64,000 nucleotides of DNA from Oscillospiraceae bacterium (GTDB lineage Bacteria; Bacillota; Clostridia; Oscillospirales; Ruminococcaceae), in assembly GCA_031282245.1 (NCBI GenBank), contig JAITEB010000017.1, positions 62,001 to 126,000 of the forward strand, in the 5' to 3' direction. Below, one piece after another: positions 9,027 through 19,439 of this stretch (position 1 is its first letter; every line of letters starts with the position of its first letter). The notes under the pieces were generated by a model. The model searched no databases and was not told the DNA's origin. It was given only the letters and a program-made list of their open reading frames with translations. The translations under genes and the position numbers were made by a program.

Positions 9027-9297
9027 CTACGCCGCCTCCCTCTTGATCAAAGTTTTTTTGGCAAAATTTTCTTAATTCTTCCCTCAGCAGGCTGTTCCCC
9101 GGCGCTTCCGGCAGATCTAAGCGGGAACGCGTGGGCTTAAGGTGCATCAGCTTTTTGCGCTTAGGTTTATCAACTCGCCGTAAATCGCCGTCGGCAATCA
9201 TGGCAAAATTCCCCTCAAGGCCAAGCACCACAAAGAACCTGTCTTTGTCCCTCCCGGCGGAGGACTTCACTATACTTCCTGTTTTGATAGAAACCAT
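9019..9297 (-). CDS. KOW-domain RNA-binding protein
   Basis: A 92-residue protein with an N-terminal KOW-like segment ([19 protein letters not shown]) followed by a basic stretch. Small KOW proteins in this position between map and infA are common in Clostridia and are thought to bind RNA or the ribosome; a specific role is not known to me. The ATG at 9297 overlaps the map stop codon in a TGATG junction, and the gene overlaps infA by 8 bases, so all three are coupled. Confidence 0.88.
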   Translation of the reverse strand: MVSIKTGSIVKSSAGRDKDRFFVVLGLEGNFAMIADGDLRRVDKPKRKKLMHLKPTRSRLDLPEAPGNSLLREELRKFCQKNFDQEGGGVVV

Positions 9298-10055
9298 CAG
9301 CTCCGCTCCCACGCCAGCGTGTAAATTTCCGGCCCGTTTTCTGTGACGGCTATAGTGTGCTCGAAATGAGCGGCATATTTCCCGCTTTCGGCCACCACTG
9401 TCCAGCCGTCGTCCAGAATGACGATACTGTCGCCGGAAAGCGTAATCATCGGCTCAATCGCGAGGGTCATGCCCGCCGCAAGCCGCCGACCCCGTCCTTT
9501 TGAGCCATAATTGGGCACTTCCGGCTCCTCGTGAAGCTCCCTGCCTATACCATGGCCGACAAATTCCCGAACAACCCCAAAGCCCCTCGCTCTTGCGCTT
9601 GTCTCAACCGCATTTGAAATATCTCCGACGCGGTTGCCCGCGACAGCGGCCTCAATACCGGAGTAAAGCGCGGCTTTGGTCGTCTCCAGAAGCGTTTTAT
9701 GCTCGGGAGCAATCTCTCCGACAGGAAAAGTAGCGGCGTTGTCGCCGTTGTAGCCTTTGTAGAGCGCGCCTGTATCTATGCTGACAATATCTCCGGGCTG
9801 GAGAATTTTGCTTTTTGATGGGATTCCGTGAATGACTTCCTCGTTAACCGAAACGCAGGCGCTTGCGGGAAATCCGTTTTCCATAAAGTTCGGCGCGGCG
9901 CCCTGGGATTTGATAAACTCGTGTATAACCCTGTCTATCTCCCAGGTGCTTACCCCCGGCCTGACGGCTTCCCCGCCAAGCCGGAGCGCCTCCGCCGAAA
10001 TCTCACACGCGGCGCGCATCAGTTCAAGCTCTTTTTTGCTTTTGAGAAAAACCAT
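9297..10055 (-). CDS. map: Methionine aminopeptidase, type I
   Basis: A 252-residue metalloprotease that removes the initiator Met from nascent proteins. The metal-binding residues of the pita-bread fold are visible: Asp in SIDTGALY, Asp in GDNAATFP, His in GHGIGRELH, Glu in AIEPMI, and Glu in the C-terminal FEHTIAV segment. ATG 10055 is preceded by GGAGG and begins four bases after the adk stop; the longer frame from 10079 would overlap adk and is rejected. Confidence 0.97.
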   Translation of the reverse strand: MVFLKSKKELELMRAACEISAEALRLGGEAVRPGVSTWEIDRVIHEFIKSQGAAPNFMENGFPASACVSVNEEVIHGIPSKSKILQPGDIVSIDTGALYKGYNGDNAATFPVGEIAPEHKTLLETTKAALYSGIEAAVAGNRVGDISNAVETSARARGFGVVREFVGHGIGRELHEEPEVPNYGSKGRGRRLAAGMTLAIEPMITLSGDSIVILDDGWTVVAESGKYAAHFEHTIAVTENGPEIYTLAWERS

Positions 10056-10059
10056 CCCG

Positions 10060-10692
10060 TCAGGCCTCCACAGCCGCAAGCATCAGCCGCGTTGTGTCGG
10101 CAAGCTCTTCCTGGCCTTCCACAATGACAAGTTTACCCCTTTTTTCATAATAATCTTTAAGAGGCTCAGTCTGTCTGTGATAAGTTTCCAGCCGATCAAG
10201 AATTGTCTCAATCTGGTCGTCCCTGCGGATAATAAGCTCGCCGCCGCATTTGTCGCAGACGCCCTCTTCGGCAGGCGGCCTGTAAAGCACATGATAGCTG
10301 CTTCCGCAAACGGAACACACCCGGCGGCCGGAAAGCCGCTTGATAATATCCTCGTCGGAAACTTCTATATCAAGCGCTTTGTCGATCTCGACGCCCATCT
10401 CGTCAAGCTTTTCGGCCTGAACAACCGTGCGGGGCATTCCGTCCAGAATAAAACCGCCCGCACAGTCCGGCTCTTTAAAGCGTTCTTTTATAATAGAAAT
10501 AATTACGTCGTCCGGAACCAGCGCGCCGGCGTCCATATAGGACTTGGCTTCCAGCCCGAGCCGGGTCTGGTTTTTGACGGCTTCACGCAGTATATTCCCT
10601 GTGCTCACCGCCGGAATGCCATATTTTTCACTGATAATTTCGGCCTGGGTGCCTTTTCCGGCGCCCGGCGCCCCTAAAAGGATAAGTTTCAA
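10060..10692 (-). CDS. adk: Adenylate kinase
   Basis: A 210-residue nucleoside monophosphate kinase interconverting ATP plus AMP with two ADP. The P-loop GAPGAGKGTQ starts near residue 7, and DGMPRTVVQAEKL matches the nucleotide-binding core. The LID domain carries four Cys (CSVC and CDKC), the zinc-stabilised form common in Gram-positives. It lies between secY and map as in most Firmicutes. Confidence 0.97.
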   Translation of the reverse strand: MKLILLGAPGAGKGTQAEIISEKYGIPAVSTGNILREAVKNQTRLGLEAKSYMDAGALVPDDVIISIIKERFKEPDCAGGFILDGMPRTVVQAEKLDEMGVEIDKALDIEVSDEDIIKRLSGRRVCSVCGSSYHVLYRPPAEEGVCDKCGGELIIRRDDQIETILDRLETYHRQTEPLKDYYEKRGKLVIVEGQEELADTTRLMLAAVEA

Positions 10693-10716
10693 TTTATCTT
10701 CTCCTCTTTTTGCAGA

Positions 10717-12039
10717 TCAGCTGAGGAAGCCCTTGTAATGGCGCATCATCATCTGAGATTCCATGCTCTGAACCAGCTCAAGAGCAACGCCGACTATGAT
10801 AATTACAGACGTGCCGTAAATAGCGAAGTTCATTCCGGTGACAATGCCGAAAATAATCGGCAGAACCGCAATAATTGCCAGGAAAAGACCGCTTACAAAG
10901 TCAATCTTTGTGACAATCTTCCTGATAAAATCAGCAGTCGGCTTTCCGGGGCGTATGCCCGGGACAGCGCCGCTGTTTTTGCGGATATTGTTCGCCATGT
11001 CCATGGGGTTGACCTGTATGGTCGAATAAAAATACGTGAACGCGAAAATCAACACAAAATATAATATAGCGTATACTGGCGTCCTTGAGTGGAAAACATT
11101 CAGAATCTTTCCAAAGGTCGAAGTGTCCGAAACGCCCGCGAACGCCTTTATCATCTGCGGCAGCGACAAAAAACTTGACGCGAATATGATCGGCAGAACG
11201 CCCGCCATATTAACTTTCAGCGGCAGGTGCGTGTTCTGGCCGCCGTACTGCTTCCGGCCGACGACGCGCTTGGCATACTGGACGGGAACCCTGCGCTCCG
11301 CGGCGCTCATCCACACAACCGCGACAATCATCGCAAGATAAAGCACCAGCATTATCGGCGAACCTACAAGATACGCATAGTTTGGCTGCTCAATGCCCAA
11401 ACGGAAATAAACGTAAAGCTCATACATCATCTGCGGCAGCCTTGCGACAATGCCGGCGAAAATCAGCAGCGAAACGCCGTTGCCTATACCGCGCCTGTCG
11501 ATTTCCTCGCCCATCCAGACCACAAGCATTGCGCCCGCTATCAGCATTGCGATAATCATAAGCGCGCAGACTATGCTCTCAAAAGTGTTCAACCCGCTGC
11601 GCAGAAAATCATTGTTGAGCATGAAAATATAATACGCGACAGATTGCAGAACCGCAAGCCCAAGAGCCGTCCAGCGGGTTATCGCCTGCATTTTCTTCTG
11701 CCCCTCCTCGCCCTCTTTTGAAAGGCGCTCCAGAGCGGGTATAACCGCCGTCAGAAGCTGAATTATAATCGAAGAGTTGATATACGGCTGAACACCCAGC
11801 GCGAAAAGCGTCGTCTGCCCCAAATTTCCGCCTGTCATGGAGTTGATGACGTTCAAGACCGACTGTATACTGTTCGGGTCAATATTGTTGGTGTTCATCG
11901 CCGCCGCCACGGCCGTCGGATTTAAAAACGGCAGCAGTATCCCGGAACCGACCCTGTAAAGCAAAAGCATTATAACCGTAAAAATAAGCTTGTTTCTAAG
12001 ATCCTGTATTTTCCAGGCGTTCCTGATCGTTTTGAACAA
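10717..12039 (-). CDS. secY: Protein translocase subunit SecY
   Basis: A 440-residue multispanning channel of the Sec translocon. About ten hydrophobic helices are visible, and the cytoplasmic loops carry the family segments ALGVQPYINSSIIIQLL and RRVPVQYAKRVVGRKQYGG. The start is TTG 12039 with the GAGGTG ribosome site inside the last codons of rplO, one base away. Confidence 0.97.
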   Translation of the reverse strand: MFKTIRNAWKIQDLRNKLIFTVIMLLLYRVGSGILLPFLNPTAVAAAMNTNNIDPNSIQSVLNVINSMTGGNLGQTTLFALGVQPYINSSIIIQLLTAVIPALERLSKEGEEGQKKMQAITRWTALGLAVLQSVAYYIFMLNNDFLRSGLNTFESIVCALMIIAMLIAGAMLVVWMGEEIDRRGIGNGVSLLIFAGIVARLPQMMYELYVYFRLGIEQPNYAYLVGSPIMLVLYLAMIVAVVWMSAAERRVPVQYAKRVVGRKQYGGQNTHLPLKVNMAGVLPIIFASSFLSLPQMIKAFAGVSDTSTFGKILNVFHSRTPVYAILYFVLIFAFTYFYSTIQVNPMDMANNIRKNSGAVPGIRPGKPTADFIRKIVTKIDFVSGLFLAIIAVLPIIFGIVTGMNFAIYGTSVIIIVGVALELVQSMESQMMMRHYKGFLS

Positions 12040-12040
12040 T

Positions 12041-12484
12041 TTAGATCACCTCAGCCTTTCCGCCCGCCTGCTCGATTTTTTCTTTTGCAGACTTGGAGAA
12101 AGCGCTTGCCTGAACCGTCAGTTTTTTGCTCAGTTCGCCCTTGCCGAGAATCTTCACGCCGTCCAGCAGTTTTTTAACCAGTCCGGCTTCTTTCAGGCTC
12201 TCATAACTTACTGTATCGCCGTCCCTGAATTTTTCTTCCAGATCGGAGAGGTTGACGACAGTGTACTCAGTCCTGAAAATATTTGTAAATCCTCTTTTGG
12301 GGATGCGCATGGACAGTTTCATCTGGCCGCCTTCAAAACCGGGGTACACGCCGCCGCCGGAACGGGCGTTCTGGCCCTTGTGTCCCTTGCCTGCCGTTTT
12401 GCCGTTGCCGCTTCCGGCTCCTCTGCCCTTGCGGAAAGGTTTGGTTTTCGCGCCGGGCGCCGGATAAAGCTCATGCAGTTTCAT
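12041..12484 (-). CDS. rplO: 50S ribosomal protein L15
   Basis: A 147-residue L15. The N terminus [26 protein letters not shown] and the glycine-rich [21 protein letters not shown] stretch are diagnostic. ATG 12484 follows AAGGAGGTG. It directly precedes secY with a one-base gap. Confidence 0.97.
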   Translation of the reverse strand: MKLHELYPAPGAKTKPFRKGRGAGSGNGKTAGKGHKGQNARSGGGVYPGFEGGQMKLSMRIPKRGFTNIFRTEYTVVNLSDLEEKFRDGDTVSYESLKEAGLVKKLLDGVKILGKGELSKKLTVQASAFSKSAKEKIEQAGGKAEVI

Positions 12485-12505
12485 ATTTTTGCCGCACCTC
12501 CTTGC

Positions 12506-12685
12506 TTACGCCTCACTTACCTCAATAAGGTGAATTATTTTTTTGATCTTGCCCTGGGTCGGCGCATTATCAGGCTGCCTGCTCTCGTCGCCTATTTTAC
12601 GGAGGCCCAGGGAATGAGCCGTGGCAATCTGGTCGGCTTTCCTGCCGGAAAGGCTTCTGACAAGCCTCACTTTGATTTCAGCCAT
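12506..12685 (-). CDS. rpmD: 50S ribosomal protein L30
   Basis: A 59-residue L30, read on the minus strand between rpsE and rplO. It begins MAEIKVRLVRSLSGRKADQ and continues with TAHSLGLRKIGDESRQPDNA, the usual L30 fold sequence. Its ATG at 12685 follows AAAGGAGGAAA. Order rpsE-rpmD-rplO is standard. Confidence 0.96.
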   Translation of the reverse strand: MAEIKVRLVRSLSGRKADQIATAHSLGLRKIGDESRQPDNAPTQGKIKKIIHLIEVSEA

Positions 12686-12701
12686 GTGCCGTTTCCTCCT
12701 T

Positions 12702-13202
12702 TCAGCCTATAATTTCCGCAACAGTCTTGCCGCGCACTTTCGCGACTTCTTCGACGGTGCGCAGCTGGCGCAGCCCGTCCATAGTTGCCCTCACGACGTT
12801 GCAGGGGTTGTTGGAGCGCAAAGCCTTTGCCCTGATATCGCTGATGCCGGCGACCTCGACCACCGCGCGCACAGGCCCGCCCGCCACAACTCCCGTGCCG
12901 GGGGCGGCGGGTTTAAGCAGAACTTTTCCCGCGCCAAAAACACCGATTGACTCATGTGGGATAGTGGTTCCCCTCAGGGATATTTTAAAGAGGTTTTTCT
13001 TTGCGTCGTCAATCCCCTTTCGGATAGCGTCGGGAACTTCGGAAGCTTTCCCAAGCCCGAAGCCGACAGTGCCGTTTCCGTCGCCCACAACCACCAAAGC
13101 GGCGAATTTAAAAATACGCCCGCCCTTGACAGTCTTTGCGACGCGGTTGATGGCGACGACTTTCTCCTCCAGTTCTAAAACCGAAGCGTCAATTCTTTCC
13201 AA
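12702..13202 (-). CDS. rpsE: 30S ribosomal protein S5
   Basis: A 166-residue S5, which contributes to decoding accuracy. [21 protein letters not shown] and [16 protein letters not shown] are family signatures. The start is TTG 13202, eight bases after AGGAGG, and gives the conserved N terminus (MERIDAS). Confidence 0.97.
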   Translation of the reverse strand: MERIDASVLELEEKVVAINRVAKTVKGGRIFKFAALVVVGDGNGTVGFGLGKASEVPDAIRKGIDDAKKNLFKISLRGTTIPHESIGVFGAGKVLLKPAAPGTGVVAGGPVRAVVEVAGISDIRAKALRSNNPCNVVRATMDGLRQLRTVEEVAKVRGKTVAEIIG

Positions 13203-13222
13203 AAAAGCGCCCTCCTGTCCTA

Positions 13223-13579
13223 TTAGAATTTCAGGCCGCCCTCTCGGGCGCCCTCCGCAAGCTCTTTGACGCGCCCGTGATAAATATATCCGCCGCGGTC
13301 GAACACGACTGATTCAATGCCCTTGTCGAGAGCTCTTTTTGCGACGGCTTCCCCGACCTTTTTTGCGGCCTCTTTGTTGCCGCCGTAACCAAAGCCCTTT
13401 TCGACGCTGGAAGCCGACGCAATAGTGACGCCGCTTACGTCGTCGATAAGCTGGGCATATATATTCTTGCCTGAACGAAAGACGTTCAAACGGGGACGCC
13501 CCGCCGTTCCGCTTATTTTTGCGCGGACTCTTTTATGCCTTTTAAGGCGCGACAGATTCCTGTCCGGCTTTTTAATCAT
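13223..13579 (-). CDS. rplR: 50S ribosomal protein L18
   Basis: A 118-residue L18, a 5S rRNA-binding protein. [26 protein letters not shown] appears in pieces at the N terminus and [26 protein letters not shown] at the C terminus, both typical. It lies 62 bases after rplF. Confidence 0.97.
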   Translation of the reverse strand: MIKKPDRNLSRLKRHKRVRAKISGTAGRPRLNVFRSGKNIYAQLIDDVSGVTIASASSVEKGFGYGGNKEAAKKVGEAVAKRALDKGIESVVFDRGGYIYHGRVKELAEGAREGGLKF

Positions 13580-13641
13580 TTTGCAAAATCTCCTTTCGCC
13601 GAAGTCACCTCCGCCGCGTTTGGGCGGAAGCTTCCGGCAAA

Positions 13642-14184
13642 TTATTTGCCCTTACCGGTCTTGCCTTCCTTTCGGATGATGCGCTCGCCGGCATACTTGA
13701 TGCCTTTGCCTTTATAAGGCTCCGGCGGTCTCCAGCCGCGCACCTCGGCGGCAAACTGCCCGACGGCCTGCTTGTCGGGACCGTGAATCCTGATCTTGTT
13801 GGGCGCGGGCACATCAATCCTGATGCCGTCTTTTTCCGGGACAATCACCTGATGGGAATAGCCCAGGTTCATGACAAGATTGCCGCCCTGTTTCGCCGCC
13901 CTGTAGCCGACGCCGTTAATCTCAAGGTCTTTATAAAACTCTTCAGAAGCGCCCTTGACCATATTGGCGATCAGCGTCCGGGTCAGGCCGTGCAGGGACT
14001 TGTGCCTGCTGGAGTCGCTGGGACGGCTTACTTTAATCTGCCCGTCCGCAATTTCGATTTTGATTTCCGGGCTAAAGGTGTTTTCCAGCGTACCCTTAGC
14101 CCCCTTGACAGTTACTTTTGAGCCGTCGATATTAACCTCAACCCCCGCGGGGATTGCGATAGGGTTTCTTCCTATACGGGACAT
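13642..14184 (-). CDS. rplF: 50S ribosomal protein L6
   Basis: A 180-residue L6 with the duplicated L6 fold. [17 protein letters not shown] at the N terminus and [13 protein letters not shown] near the C terminus are diagnostic. Standard length and position between rpsH and rplR. Confidence 0.97.
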   Translation of the reverse strand: MSRIGRNPIAIPAGVEVNIDGSKVTVKGAKGTLENTFSPEIKIEIADGQIKVSRPSDSSRHKSLHGLTRTLIANMVKGASEEFYKDLEINGVGYRAAKQGGNLVMNLGYSHQVIVPEKDGIRIDVPAPNKIRIHGPDKQAVGQFAAEVRGWRPPEPYKGKGIKYAGERIIRKEGKTGKGK

Positions 14185-14203
14185 TTAAGCGTACACCTCC
14201 TTT

Positions 14204-14605
14204 TTACCAGATAAAGGCGAGAACTTCTCCGCCCACGTTTTCTTTTCTGGCGCGTCTGTCAGTCATAACGCCCTTCGGCGTGGAAACGATCGCGGTGCCC
14301 AGGCCCTTGATAACCTTGGGCATATCCGCACAGCTTGAATACATGCGCAGCCCCGGCCTTGAAACGCGCTTGAGGCCCGAAATAACCTGGCTTTTGTTCT
14401 GGCCGTATTTGAGCGTTATGCGTATATTCCCCTGTTTTTTCTCCTCGGGAATAAACTGAAAGCTCTTAATATAACCCTCGTCCAGCAGTATCTGGGCGAT
14501 AGCCCTTTTCAGCCTGGACGCGGGAACGTCTACCGTGTCGTGTTTCGCGGCGCTGGCGTTGCGTATGCGCGTCAGCATATCCGCTACTGGATCGGTGATA
14601 TTCAT
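14204..14605 (-). CDS. rpsH: 30S ribosomal protein S8
   Basis: A 133-residue S8, a primary 16S rRNA-binding protein. [13 protein letters not shown] at the N terminus and [20 protein letters not shown] at the C terminus identify it. In many bacteria S8 also controls the spc operon by binding its mRNA; no specific site was identified here. Confidence 0.97.
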   Translation of the reverse strand: MNITDPVADMLTRIRNASAAKHDTVDVPASRLKRAIAQILLDEGYIKSFQFIPEEKKQGNIRITLKYGQNKSQVISGLKRVSRPGLRMYSSCADMPKVIKGLGTAIVSTPKGVMTDRRARKENVGGEVLAFIW

Positions 14606-14623
14606 GTGCCGTTAACCTCCCTC

Positions 14624-14809
14624 TTACCAGCTTGCTTTTCTGACTCCGGGGATCTCGCCCTTGTGAGCCAAAACCCTGAAGCAGATTCTGCAAACGCCGT
14701 ACCTGCGCAGATAAGCGTGCGGACGGCCGCAGATTTTGCATCTGTTATATGCTCTTGAGGAGAACTTCGGCGGTCTTTTTTGTTTGGCGATCATAGATTT
14801 TTTTGCCAA
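14624..14809 (-). CDS. rpsN: 30S ribosomal protein S14, zinc-ribbon type
   Basis: A 61-residue S14 of the short type Z. The four zinc ligands are CKIC and CRIC, separated by twelve residues, and the C terminus [12 protein letters not shown] is typical. The short zinc form is the housekeeping S14 in most Firmicutes. Confidence 0.97.
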   Translation of the reverse strand: MAKKSMIAKQKRPPKFSSRAYNRCKICGRPHAYLRRYGVCRICFRVLAHKGEIPGVRKASW

Positions 14810-14826
14810 GAAAGCTTCCCCCTTTT

Positions 14827-15369
14827 CTATTGTTTTGCGAACGGAGCGCCCATAAGCGTCAAAAGCTCGCGGGCTTCTTCGTCGGTTTTCGCCGTGGTGA
14901 CAAAGGCGATGTCCATCCCGCGCACTTTGTCGATCTTATCAAAGTTTATTTCCGGAAATATAAGCTGCTCGCGCAGACCCAGAGAATAGTTGCCCCTGCC
15001 GTCAAAGGCGTTGGCGTTTATCCCCCGGAAGTCCCTGACTCTTGGAAGCGCCACGTTGAACAGCCTGTCGATAAACTCGTACATGTTGTCTTTCCGGAGC
15101 GTCACTTTCGCGCCGATATTCATGCCCGCGCGGAGCTTAAAGTTCGCGACGGATTTTTTCGCTTTGCAGGCGACGGCCTTCTGACCCGTGATAACGCCCA
15201 AATCGTTAATTACAGCGTCCACTATCTTCTGGTTGTCCCTTGCCTCGCCGCAGCCGACGTTGACAATAACTTTTTCAAGTTTCGGAATCTGCATGACGCT
15301 TTTGTAATTAAACTTTTTCATCAGAGCCGGAGCGACTTCGCTCGCGTAATAATCTTTAAGCCTTGCCAT
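14827..15369 (-). CDS. rplE: 50S ribosomal protein L5
   Basis: A 180-residue L5, a 5S rRNA-binding protein. [22 protein letters not shown] and [21 protein letters not shown] appear as the characteristic segments. It sits between rplX and rpsN as expected. Confidence 0.97.
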   Translation of the reverse strand: MARLKDYYASEVAPALMKKFNYKSVMQIPKLEKVIVNVGCGEARDNQKIVDAVINDLGVITGQKAVACKAKKSVANFKLRAGMNIGAKVTLRKDNMYEFIDRLFNVALPRVRDFRGINANAFDGRGNYSLGLREQLIFPEINFDKIDKVRGMDIAFVTTAKTDEEARELLTLMGAPFAKQ

Positions 15370-15385
15370 GTCTTCTCCCCCTCAC

Positions 15386-15700
15386 TTAAAAAGTTTTGCC
15401 GCTCTTGGAGCTGTAGCGCATTTTCTTGCCGTCCACAAACCTGCTCGCTTTGCGGATGGGCTTGCCGGTCTGCGGGCAGGCCAGCGCGACCTTGCAGGCG
15501 TACATCGGGGACTCGACCTCGACAATCCCGCCCTGCTCGTTGGCTTTTTTGGGCTTAACATGTTTTTTGACTATATTAACGCCCTGAACTATCACTTTTT
15601 TCTCTTTGACGCTGACTTCCAGCACCTTGCCCTTTTTGCCGCGGTCGTCGCCCGAGAGAACAATAACGGTGTCGCCTGTTTTTACATGAAGCGTGTTCAT
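15386..15700 (-). CDS. rplX: 50S ribosomal protein L24
   Basis: A 104-residue L24 with an N-terminal KOW motif (TGDTVIVLSGDDRGKKGKVLEV) and the typical KKHVKPKKANEQGGI segment. It initiates large-subunit assembly. Sixteen bases separate it from rplE. Confidence 0.97.
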   Translation of the reverse strand: MNTLHVKTGDTVIVLSGDDRGKKGKVLEVSVKEKKVIVQGVNIVKKHVKPKKANEQGGIVEVESPMYACKVALACPQTGKPIRKASRFVDGKKMRYSSKSGKTF

Positions 15701-15719
15701 TAATTTTCTCCCTTCAAAA

Positions 15720-16088
15720 CTAGAGCACTTCCGGGGCCAGGCTCAGTATCTTCATATACTCTTTTTCGCGCAGTTCCCTTGCCACCGGCCCAAAAATACG
15801 CGTGCCCCTGGGGTTCTTGTCTTCTTTTATTATTACGGCGGCGTTCTCGTCAAAACGTATATAAGAACCGTCGTCCCGGCGCAAACCGCTTGCCGAGCGC
15901 ACTATCACGGCCCGGACGACTTCGCCCTTCTTGATTGCGCCGCCCGGGGCGGCTTTCTTGACGCTTGCGACTATAACGTCGCCAATATTCGCATATCTTC
16001 TTCTGGTGCCGCCCAGCACTCGGATACACATAAGTTCTTTTGCGCCGCTGTTGTCGGCCACTTTCAGATAGCTTTGCATCTGAATCAT
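15720..16088 (-). CDS. rplN: 50S ribosomal protein L14
   Basis: A 122-residue L14. [20 protein letters not shown] is the family N terminus, and [14 protein letters not shown] is the conserved C-terminal segment. It forms a bridge to the small subunit. Confidence 0.97.
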   Translation of the reverse strand: MIQMQSYLKVADNSGAKELMCIRVLGGTRRRYANIGDVIVASVKKAAPGGAIKKGEVVRAVIVRSASGLRRDDGSYIRFDENAAVIIKEDKNPRGTRIFGPVARELREKEYMKILSLAPEVL

Positions 16089-16143
16089 AAAAAAACCTTC
16101 CTCCCTTCTCTGTTAAAATCAGGATATTAATACTTATTAAAGC

Positions 16144-16404
16144 TTACTTCGCTTTTTCAAGTATCTCCACAATTCTCCATCTCTTGTCCTTGGAGAGAGG
16201 ACGCGTTTCCATAATTTTTACTTTGTCGCCCACGGCGCAGGCGTTTTGCTCGTCATGGGCTTTAAGCTTAATAGTCCTTTTCAGGATTTTTTTATACAGG
16301 GGATGGCGCACGCTGTCCACAATGGCGACCACAACGGTTTTATCCATCTTGTCGCTGACAACTGTTCCGACCCTTGTTTTTCTAAGATTGCGTTCTTCGC
16401 TCAC
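16144..16404 (-). CDS. rpsQ: 30S ribosomal protein S17
   Basis: An 86-residue S17 with an OB fold. [18 protein letters not shown] and [19 protein letters not shown] are diagnostic. It starts five bases after rpmC. Confidence 0.97.
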   Translation of the reverse strand: MSEERNLRKTRVGTVVSDKMDKTVVVAIVDSVRHPLYKKILKRTIKLKAHDEQNACAVGDKVKIMETRPLSKDKRWRIVEILEKAK

Positions 16405-16409
16405 TGGAT

Positions 16410-16613
16410 TTACGCCCTCCTTTCGGCAAGCTCGCGCTCGCGCTGGACGGTTTTAACTCTGGCGATGTCTTTTTTGACAGACTTGATCCTCATAGGGTTT
16501 TCAAGCTGGTTAATCGCTGACTGGAAGCGCAGCGTGAAAAGATCCGCCTTTAGATCAACAAGCTTGCGGCTCAGTTCACTGTCGCTAAGCTTTCTGACTT
16601 CTTCCGGTTTCAT
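16410..16613 (-). CDS. rpmC: 50S ribosomal protein L29
   Basis: A 67-residue L29 made of two helices. [23 protein letters not shown] and the later [20 protein letters not shown] (in pieces) are typical. The ATG at 16613 directly abuts the rplP stop. Confidence 0.97.
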   Translation of the reverse strand: MKPEEVRKLSDSELSRKLVDLKADLFTLRFQSAINQLENPMRIKSVKKDIARVKTVQRERELAERRA

Positions 16614-17063
16614 TTATTCAGCAACCTCCACTTCTGCTGCGGGCTGTTCGGCGGGGCTTTCCCTGCGGACAAACTTGCACTTTATAGGAAGCTTATGCGC
16701 GGCAAGGCGCATCGCTTCTTTGGCCAGCTCTTCCGAAACGCCGCCGATCTCAAACATGATCCTGCCGGGCTTTACTACCGCAACCCAGTATTCCGGCGCG
16801 CCCTTGCCCTTGCCCATACGGGTTTCAAGCGGCTTTTTGGAAACGGGCTTATCCGGGAATATTTTTATCCAAACCTGGCCGCCGCGCTTGATATAGCGCG
16901 TCATAGCAATACGGGCGGCCTCAATCTGGTTGGAGCTTATCCATGCCGGCTCCAGCGCCTGAAGGCCGAAATCGCCGTAGGCGACCGTACTGCCCCGATA
17001 GGCTCTGCCCGTCATCCTGCCCCTGAACTGGCGGCGGTGTTTTACCCTTTTTGGCAAAAGCAT
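16614..17063 (-). CDS. rplP: 50S ribosomal protein L16
   Basis: A 149-residue L16, which helps place A-site t[18 protein letters not shown] and [20 protein letters not shown] are diagnostic. The C terminus carries a short acidic tail ([11 protein letters not shown]) beyond the usual end. It abuts rpsC and rpmC without gaps. Confidence 0.97.
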   Translation of the reverse strand: MLLPKRVKHRRQFRGRMTGRAYRGSTVAYGDFGLQALEPAWISSNQIEAARIAMTRYIKRGGQVWIKIFPDKPVSKKPLETRMGKGKGAPEYWVAVVKPGRIMFEIGGVSEELAKEAMRLAAHKLPIKCKFVRRESPAEQPAAEVEVAE

Positions 17064-17903
17064 TTATCTCCTGCCCCCTTCTCTGTTCTCACGCGGCGGG
17101 CGGTCTCCGCGGGGAGCGCCCTGGCCCTGGCCGTCGCGTCTTGGCGGCCTTCTGTTGTTTCCGCCGGAATTACCGCCTCCGCCCGGACGCCTGTCGCCGC
17201 CTCTGCTGTCGCGGCGGTCCCCGCGCCTGTGTTCCCTGCGCGGCGCGTCCTCCTGAAGTTTGAGCACCTCTCCCCTGTAAATCCAGACTTTAACGCCAAG
17301 CTTGCCATAAGTCGTAGTAGCCTCGGTAAAGCCGTAGTCGATATCCGCCCTCAGAGTCTGGAGAGGGATCGTGCCCTCGTGGTAGTGCTCTGTGCGGGCT
17401 ATGTCGGCCCCTCCAAGGCGGCCGGAAACCTGGGTCTTGATTCCCTTTGCCCCAAGCCGCATAGTCCTGCCGATCGCCATTTTCATGGCGCGGCGGAAAG
17501 AGATCCTGCGCTCAAGCTGGGAAGCTATGCTCTCGGCAACCAGAAGCGCGTCCAGATCGGGCTGCTTTATCTCAATAATATTGACATAAACCGCAATCTT
17601 GTCCTTGCGCTTTGCGTTAATTTTCTTGTCAAGCTCCAAACGAAGCTTTTCTATCTCGGCTCCGCCCCGGCCGATTACTATACCCGGCTTTGCGCAATGG
17701 ATGTGCACGCGGGCCTTTGCCGCGTCGCGCTCAATCTCTATGCGGGAAACTCCGGCGGGAAAGAGCTTTTTCTTCAAGAATTTCCTGATATTATAATCCT
17801 CGACGAGTGTATCGCCGAATTCTTTGTCTTTGGCGTACCAGCGGGAATCCCAGTCTTTGATGACGCCAACCCGAAGGCCGTGCGGATTAACTTTTTGGCC
17901 CAT
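17064..17903 (-). CDS. rpsC: 30S ribosomal protein S3 with RG-rich C-terminal tail
   Basis: A 279-residue S3, part of the mRNA entry channel. The KH domain contains [20 protein letters not shown], and the S3 C-terminal domain runs through [11 protein letters not shown]. Common S3 proteins end soon after this point at about 220 residues; here about 60 more residues follow, almost entirely Arg, Gly, Asp, Asn and Pro in RGD/RGG-like repeats. The tail resembles disordered RNA-binding tails and is in frame with a clean stop. Confidence 0.97.
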   Translation of the reverse strand: MGQKVNPHGLRVGVIKDWDSRWYAKDKEFGDTLVEDYNIRKFLKKKLFPAGVSRIEIERDAAKARVHIHCAKPGIVIGRGGAEIEKLRLELDKKINAKRKDKIAVYVNIIEIKQPDLDALLVAESIASQLERRISFRRAMKMAIGRTMRLGAKGIKTQVSGRLGGADIARTEHYHEGTIPLQTLRADIDYGFTEATTTYGKLGVKVWIYRGEVLKLQEDAPRREHRRGDRRDSRGGDRRPGGGGNSGGNNRRPPRRDGQGQGAPRGDRPPRENREGGRR

Positions 17904-17928
17904 ATTCTGCCTTCTACCTCCCTTTCGG

Positions 17929-18285
17929 CTATTCTTTCTCTCTCAGAACGATTGTGATATGCGAAGTCTTTTTGTTAATGCGGTACGCCTTGCCGTGATC
18001 CATCGGGCGTATGCGCTTCAGCGTCGGCCCCTGGCAGACATAGCACTGCGCAACGTAAAGCTCGTCGCGGTTCATAGAGAAGTTGTTTTCGCCGTTGGCG
18101 ACAGCCGAATCAAGGAGCTTTATCAGGTATTCGCTGGCAGCCTTCGGCGTATACCTTAAGATAGACCTGGCGGTCTTCACTTCCTCGCCGCGTATTAAGT
18201 CAAGAACAATTTTGACCTTGCGGGGGGAGATGCGGGCATAGTTCAGCTTTGCAACTGCCTCGATGGGTTTTTCTGCAACTGCCAC
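17929..18285 (-). CDS. rplV: 50S ribosomal protein L22
   Basis: A 118-residue L22, whose long beta-hairpin lines the peptide exit tunnel. [22 protein letters not shown] and [20 protein letters not shown] are diagnostic. Confidence 0.97.
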   Translation of the reverse strand: MAVAEKPIEAVAKLNYARISPRKVKIVLDLIRGEEVKTARSILRYTPKAASEYLIKLLDSAVANGENNFSMNRDELYVAQCYVCQGPTLKRIRPMDHGKAYRINKKTSHITIVLREKE

Positions 18286-18312
18286 TGTAATAATTCCTCC
18301 TTTCGGCTTTTT

Positions 18313-18585
18313 TTACTTGCTTGTTTTGGAGCCTGCGTGCCCCCTGTAGGTTCTTGTGGGGGCAAACTCGCCCAGCTTGTGGCCGACCATGTCCTCCGTC
18401 ACATAAACGGGCACATGCTTTCTGCCGTCATGAACGGCGAAAGTGTGGCCGACAAAATCCGGGAAAATCGTGGAGGCGCGGCTCCATGTTTTAAGGACGC
18501 GCTTCTCGCCCTTCTCGTTCATGTCCCGAACGCGTTTGAGAAGCACCGGCTGCACAAACGGTCCCTTTTTGACGCTTCTACCCAT
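18313..18585 (-). CDS. rpsS: 30S ribosomal protein S19
   Basis: A 90-residue S19 of the small-subunit head. [19 protein letters not shown] and [20 protein letters not shown] are typical. It lies between rplB and rplV. Confidence 0.97.
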   Translation of the reverse strand: MGRSVKKGPFVQPVLLKRVRDMNEKGEKRVLKTWSRASTIFPDFVGHTFAVHDGRKHVPVYVTEDMVGHKLGEFAPTRTYRGHAGSKTSK

Positions 18586-18605
18586 TTATTTACCTTGCCT
18601 CCCTA

Positions 18606-19439
18606 TTATTTGCTCCCGCGGCGCTTGACGATAAATTTGTCGGACGCGCGGTGCGGCTTTCTTGTTTTATATCCCAGAGCGGGCTTGCCCCAGGGGGTTA
18701 CCGGGCCGGGACGGCCCACGGGCGATTTGCCCTCGCCGCCGCCGTGCGGGTGGTCGTTCGGGTTCATGGCGGAACCTCGGACGGTCGGCCGCCAGCCCAT
18801 ATGGCGTTTGCGGCCCGCCTTGCCGTAATTGACGTTCTCATGATCGACGTTGCCGACCTGGCCGATAGTGGCCATACAGTTAACCGGGACGTTTCTCAGT
18901 TCGCCGGAAGGAAGGCGGATAAGCGCAAGCTTGCCTTCGCGGGCCATAAGCTGGGCCTGAATCCCCGCAGAACGCGCAAGCTGCGCTCCTTTTCCGGGAT
19001 GAAGCTCCACATTGTGGATAAAAGTGCCCACCGGTATATTCAAAAGGGGAAGCGCGTTGCCCGGCTTTATATCGGCCGAAGTCCCGGACATAACTTTATC
19101 CCCGGCTTTCAGCCCCGCGGGCGCGAGAATATATCTTTTTTCGCCGTCGGCGTAAAGCAGCAGCGCAATGTGAGCGCTTCTGTTGGGGTCATACTCAAGG
19201 GTCTGGACAACGGCCTCAATATCGGCCTTGTCGCGCTTGAAATCAATTATACGGTATTTTCTCCGGTTGCCGCCGCCGCGGTGACGAACGGTTATCCTGC
19301 CATAGCTGTTCCTGCCCGCGCGCTTCTTAAGCGGCTTAAGAAGACTCTTCTCGGGTTTAACTTTGGACAGGCCGGAGTAATCGGTGACTGTCATTTTGCG
19401 TCTGCCGGGTGTTGTCGGCTTATACGCTTTTATAGCCAT
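18606..19439 (-). CDS. rplB: 50S ribosomal protein L2
   Basis: A 277-residue L2, required for peptidyl transfer and subunit joining. [21 protein letters not shown] and the C-terminal [19 protein letters not shown] contain the conserved His-rich loop. Between rplB and rplW lies a 140-base gap with a 7-bp GC hairpin (GGGGCGC with GCGCCCC, near 19479-19495) and no T-tract. Confidence 0.97.
   Translation of the reverse strand: MAIKAYKPTTPGRRKMTVTDYSGLSKVKPEKSLLKPLKKRAGRNSYGRITVRHRGGGNRRKYRIIDFKRDKADIEAVVQTLEYDPNRSAHIALLLYADGEKRYILAPAGLKAGDKVMSGTSADIKPGNALPLLNIPVGTFIHNVELHPGKGAQLARSAGIQAQLMAREGKLALIRLPSGELRNVPVNCMATIGQVGNVDHENVNYGKAGRKRHMGWRPTVRGSAMNPNDHPHGGGEGKSPVGRPGPVTPWGKPALGYKTRKPHRASDKFIVKRRGSK

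Noticed and set aside
9832..10677. Long plus-strand frame opposite map and adk
   Set aside because: Antisense shadow of two well-supported genes; no start signal and no domain.
16695..17957. 420-codon plus-strand frame opposite rplP and rpsC
   Set aside because: Antisense to two conserved genes, no motif or ribosome site.
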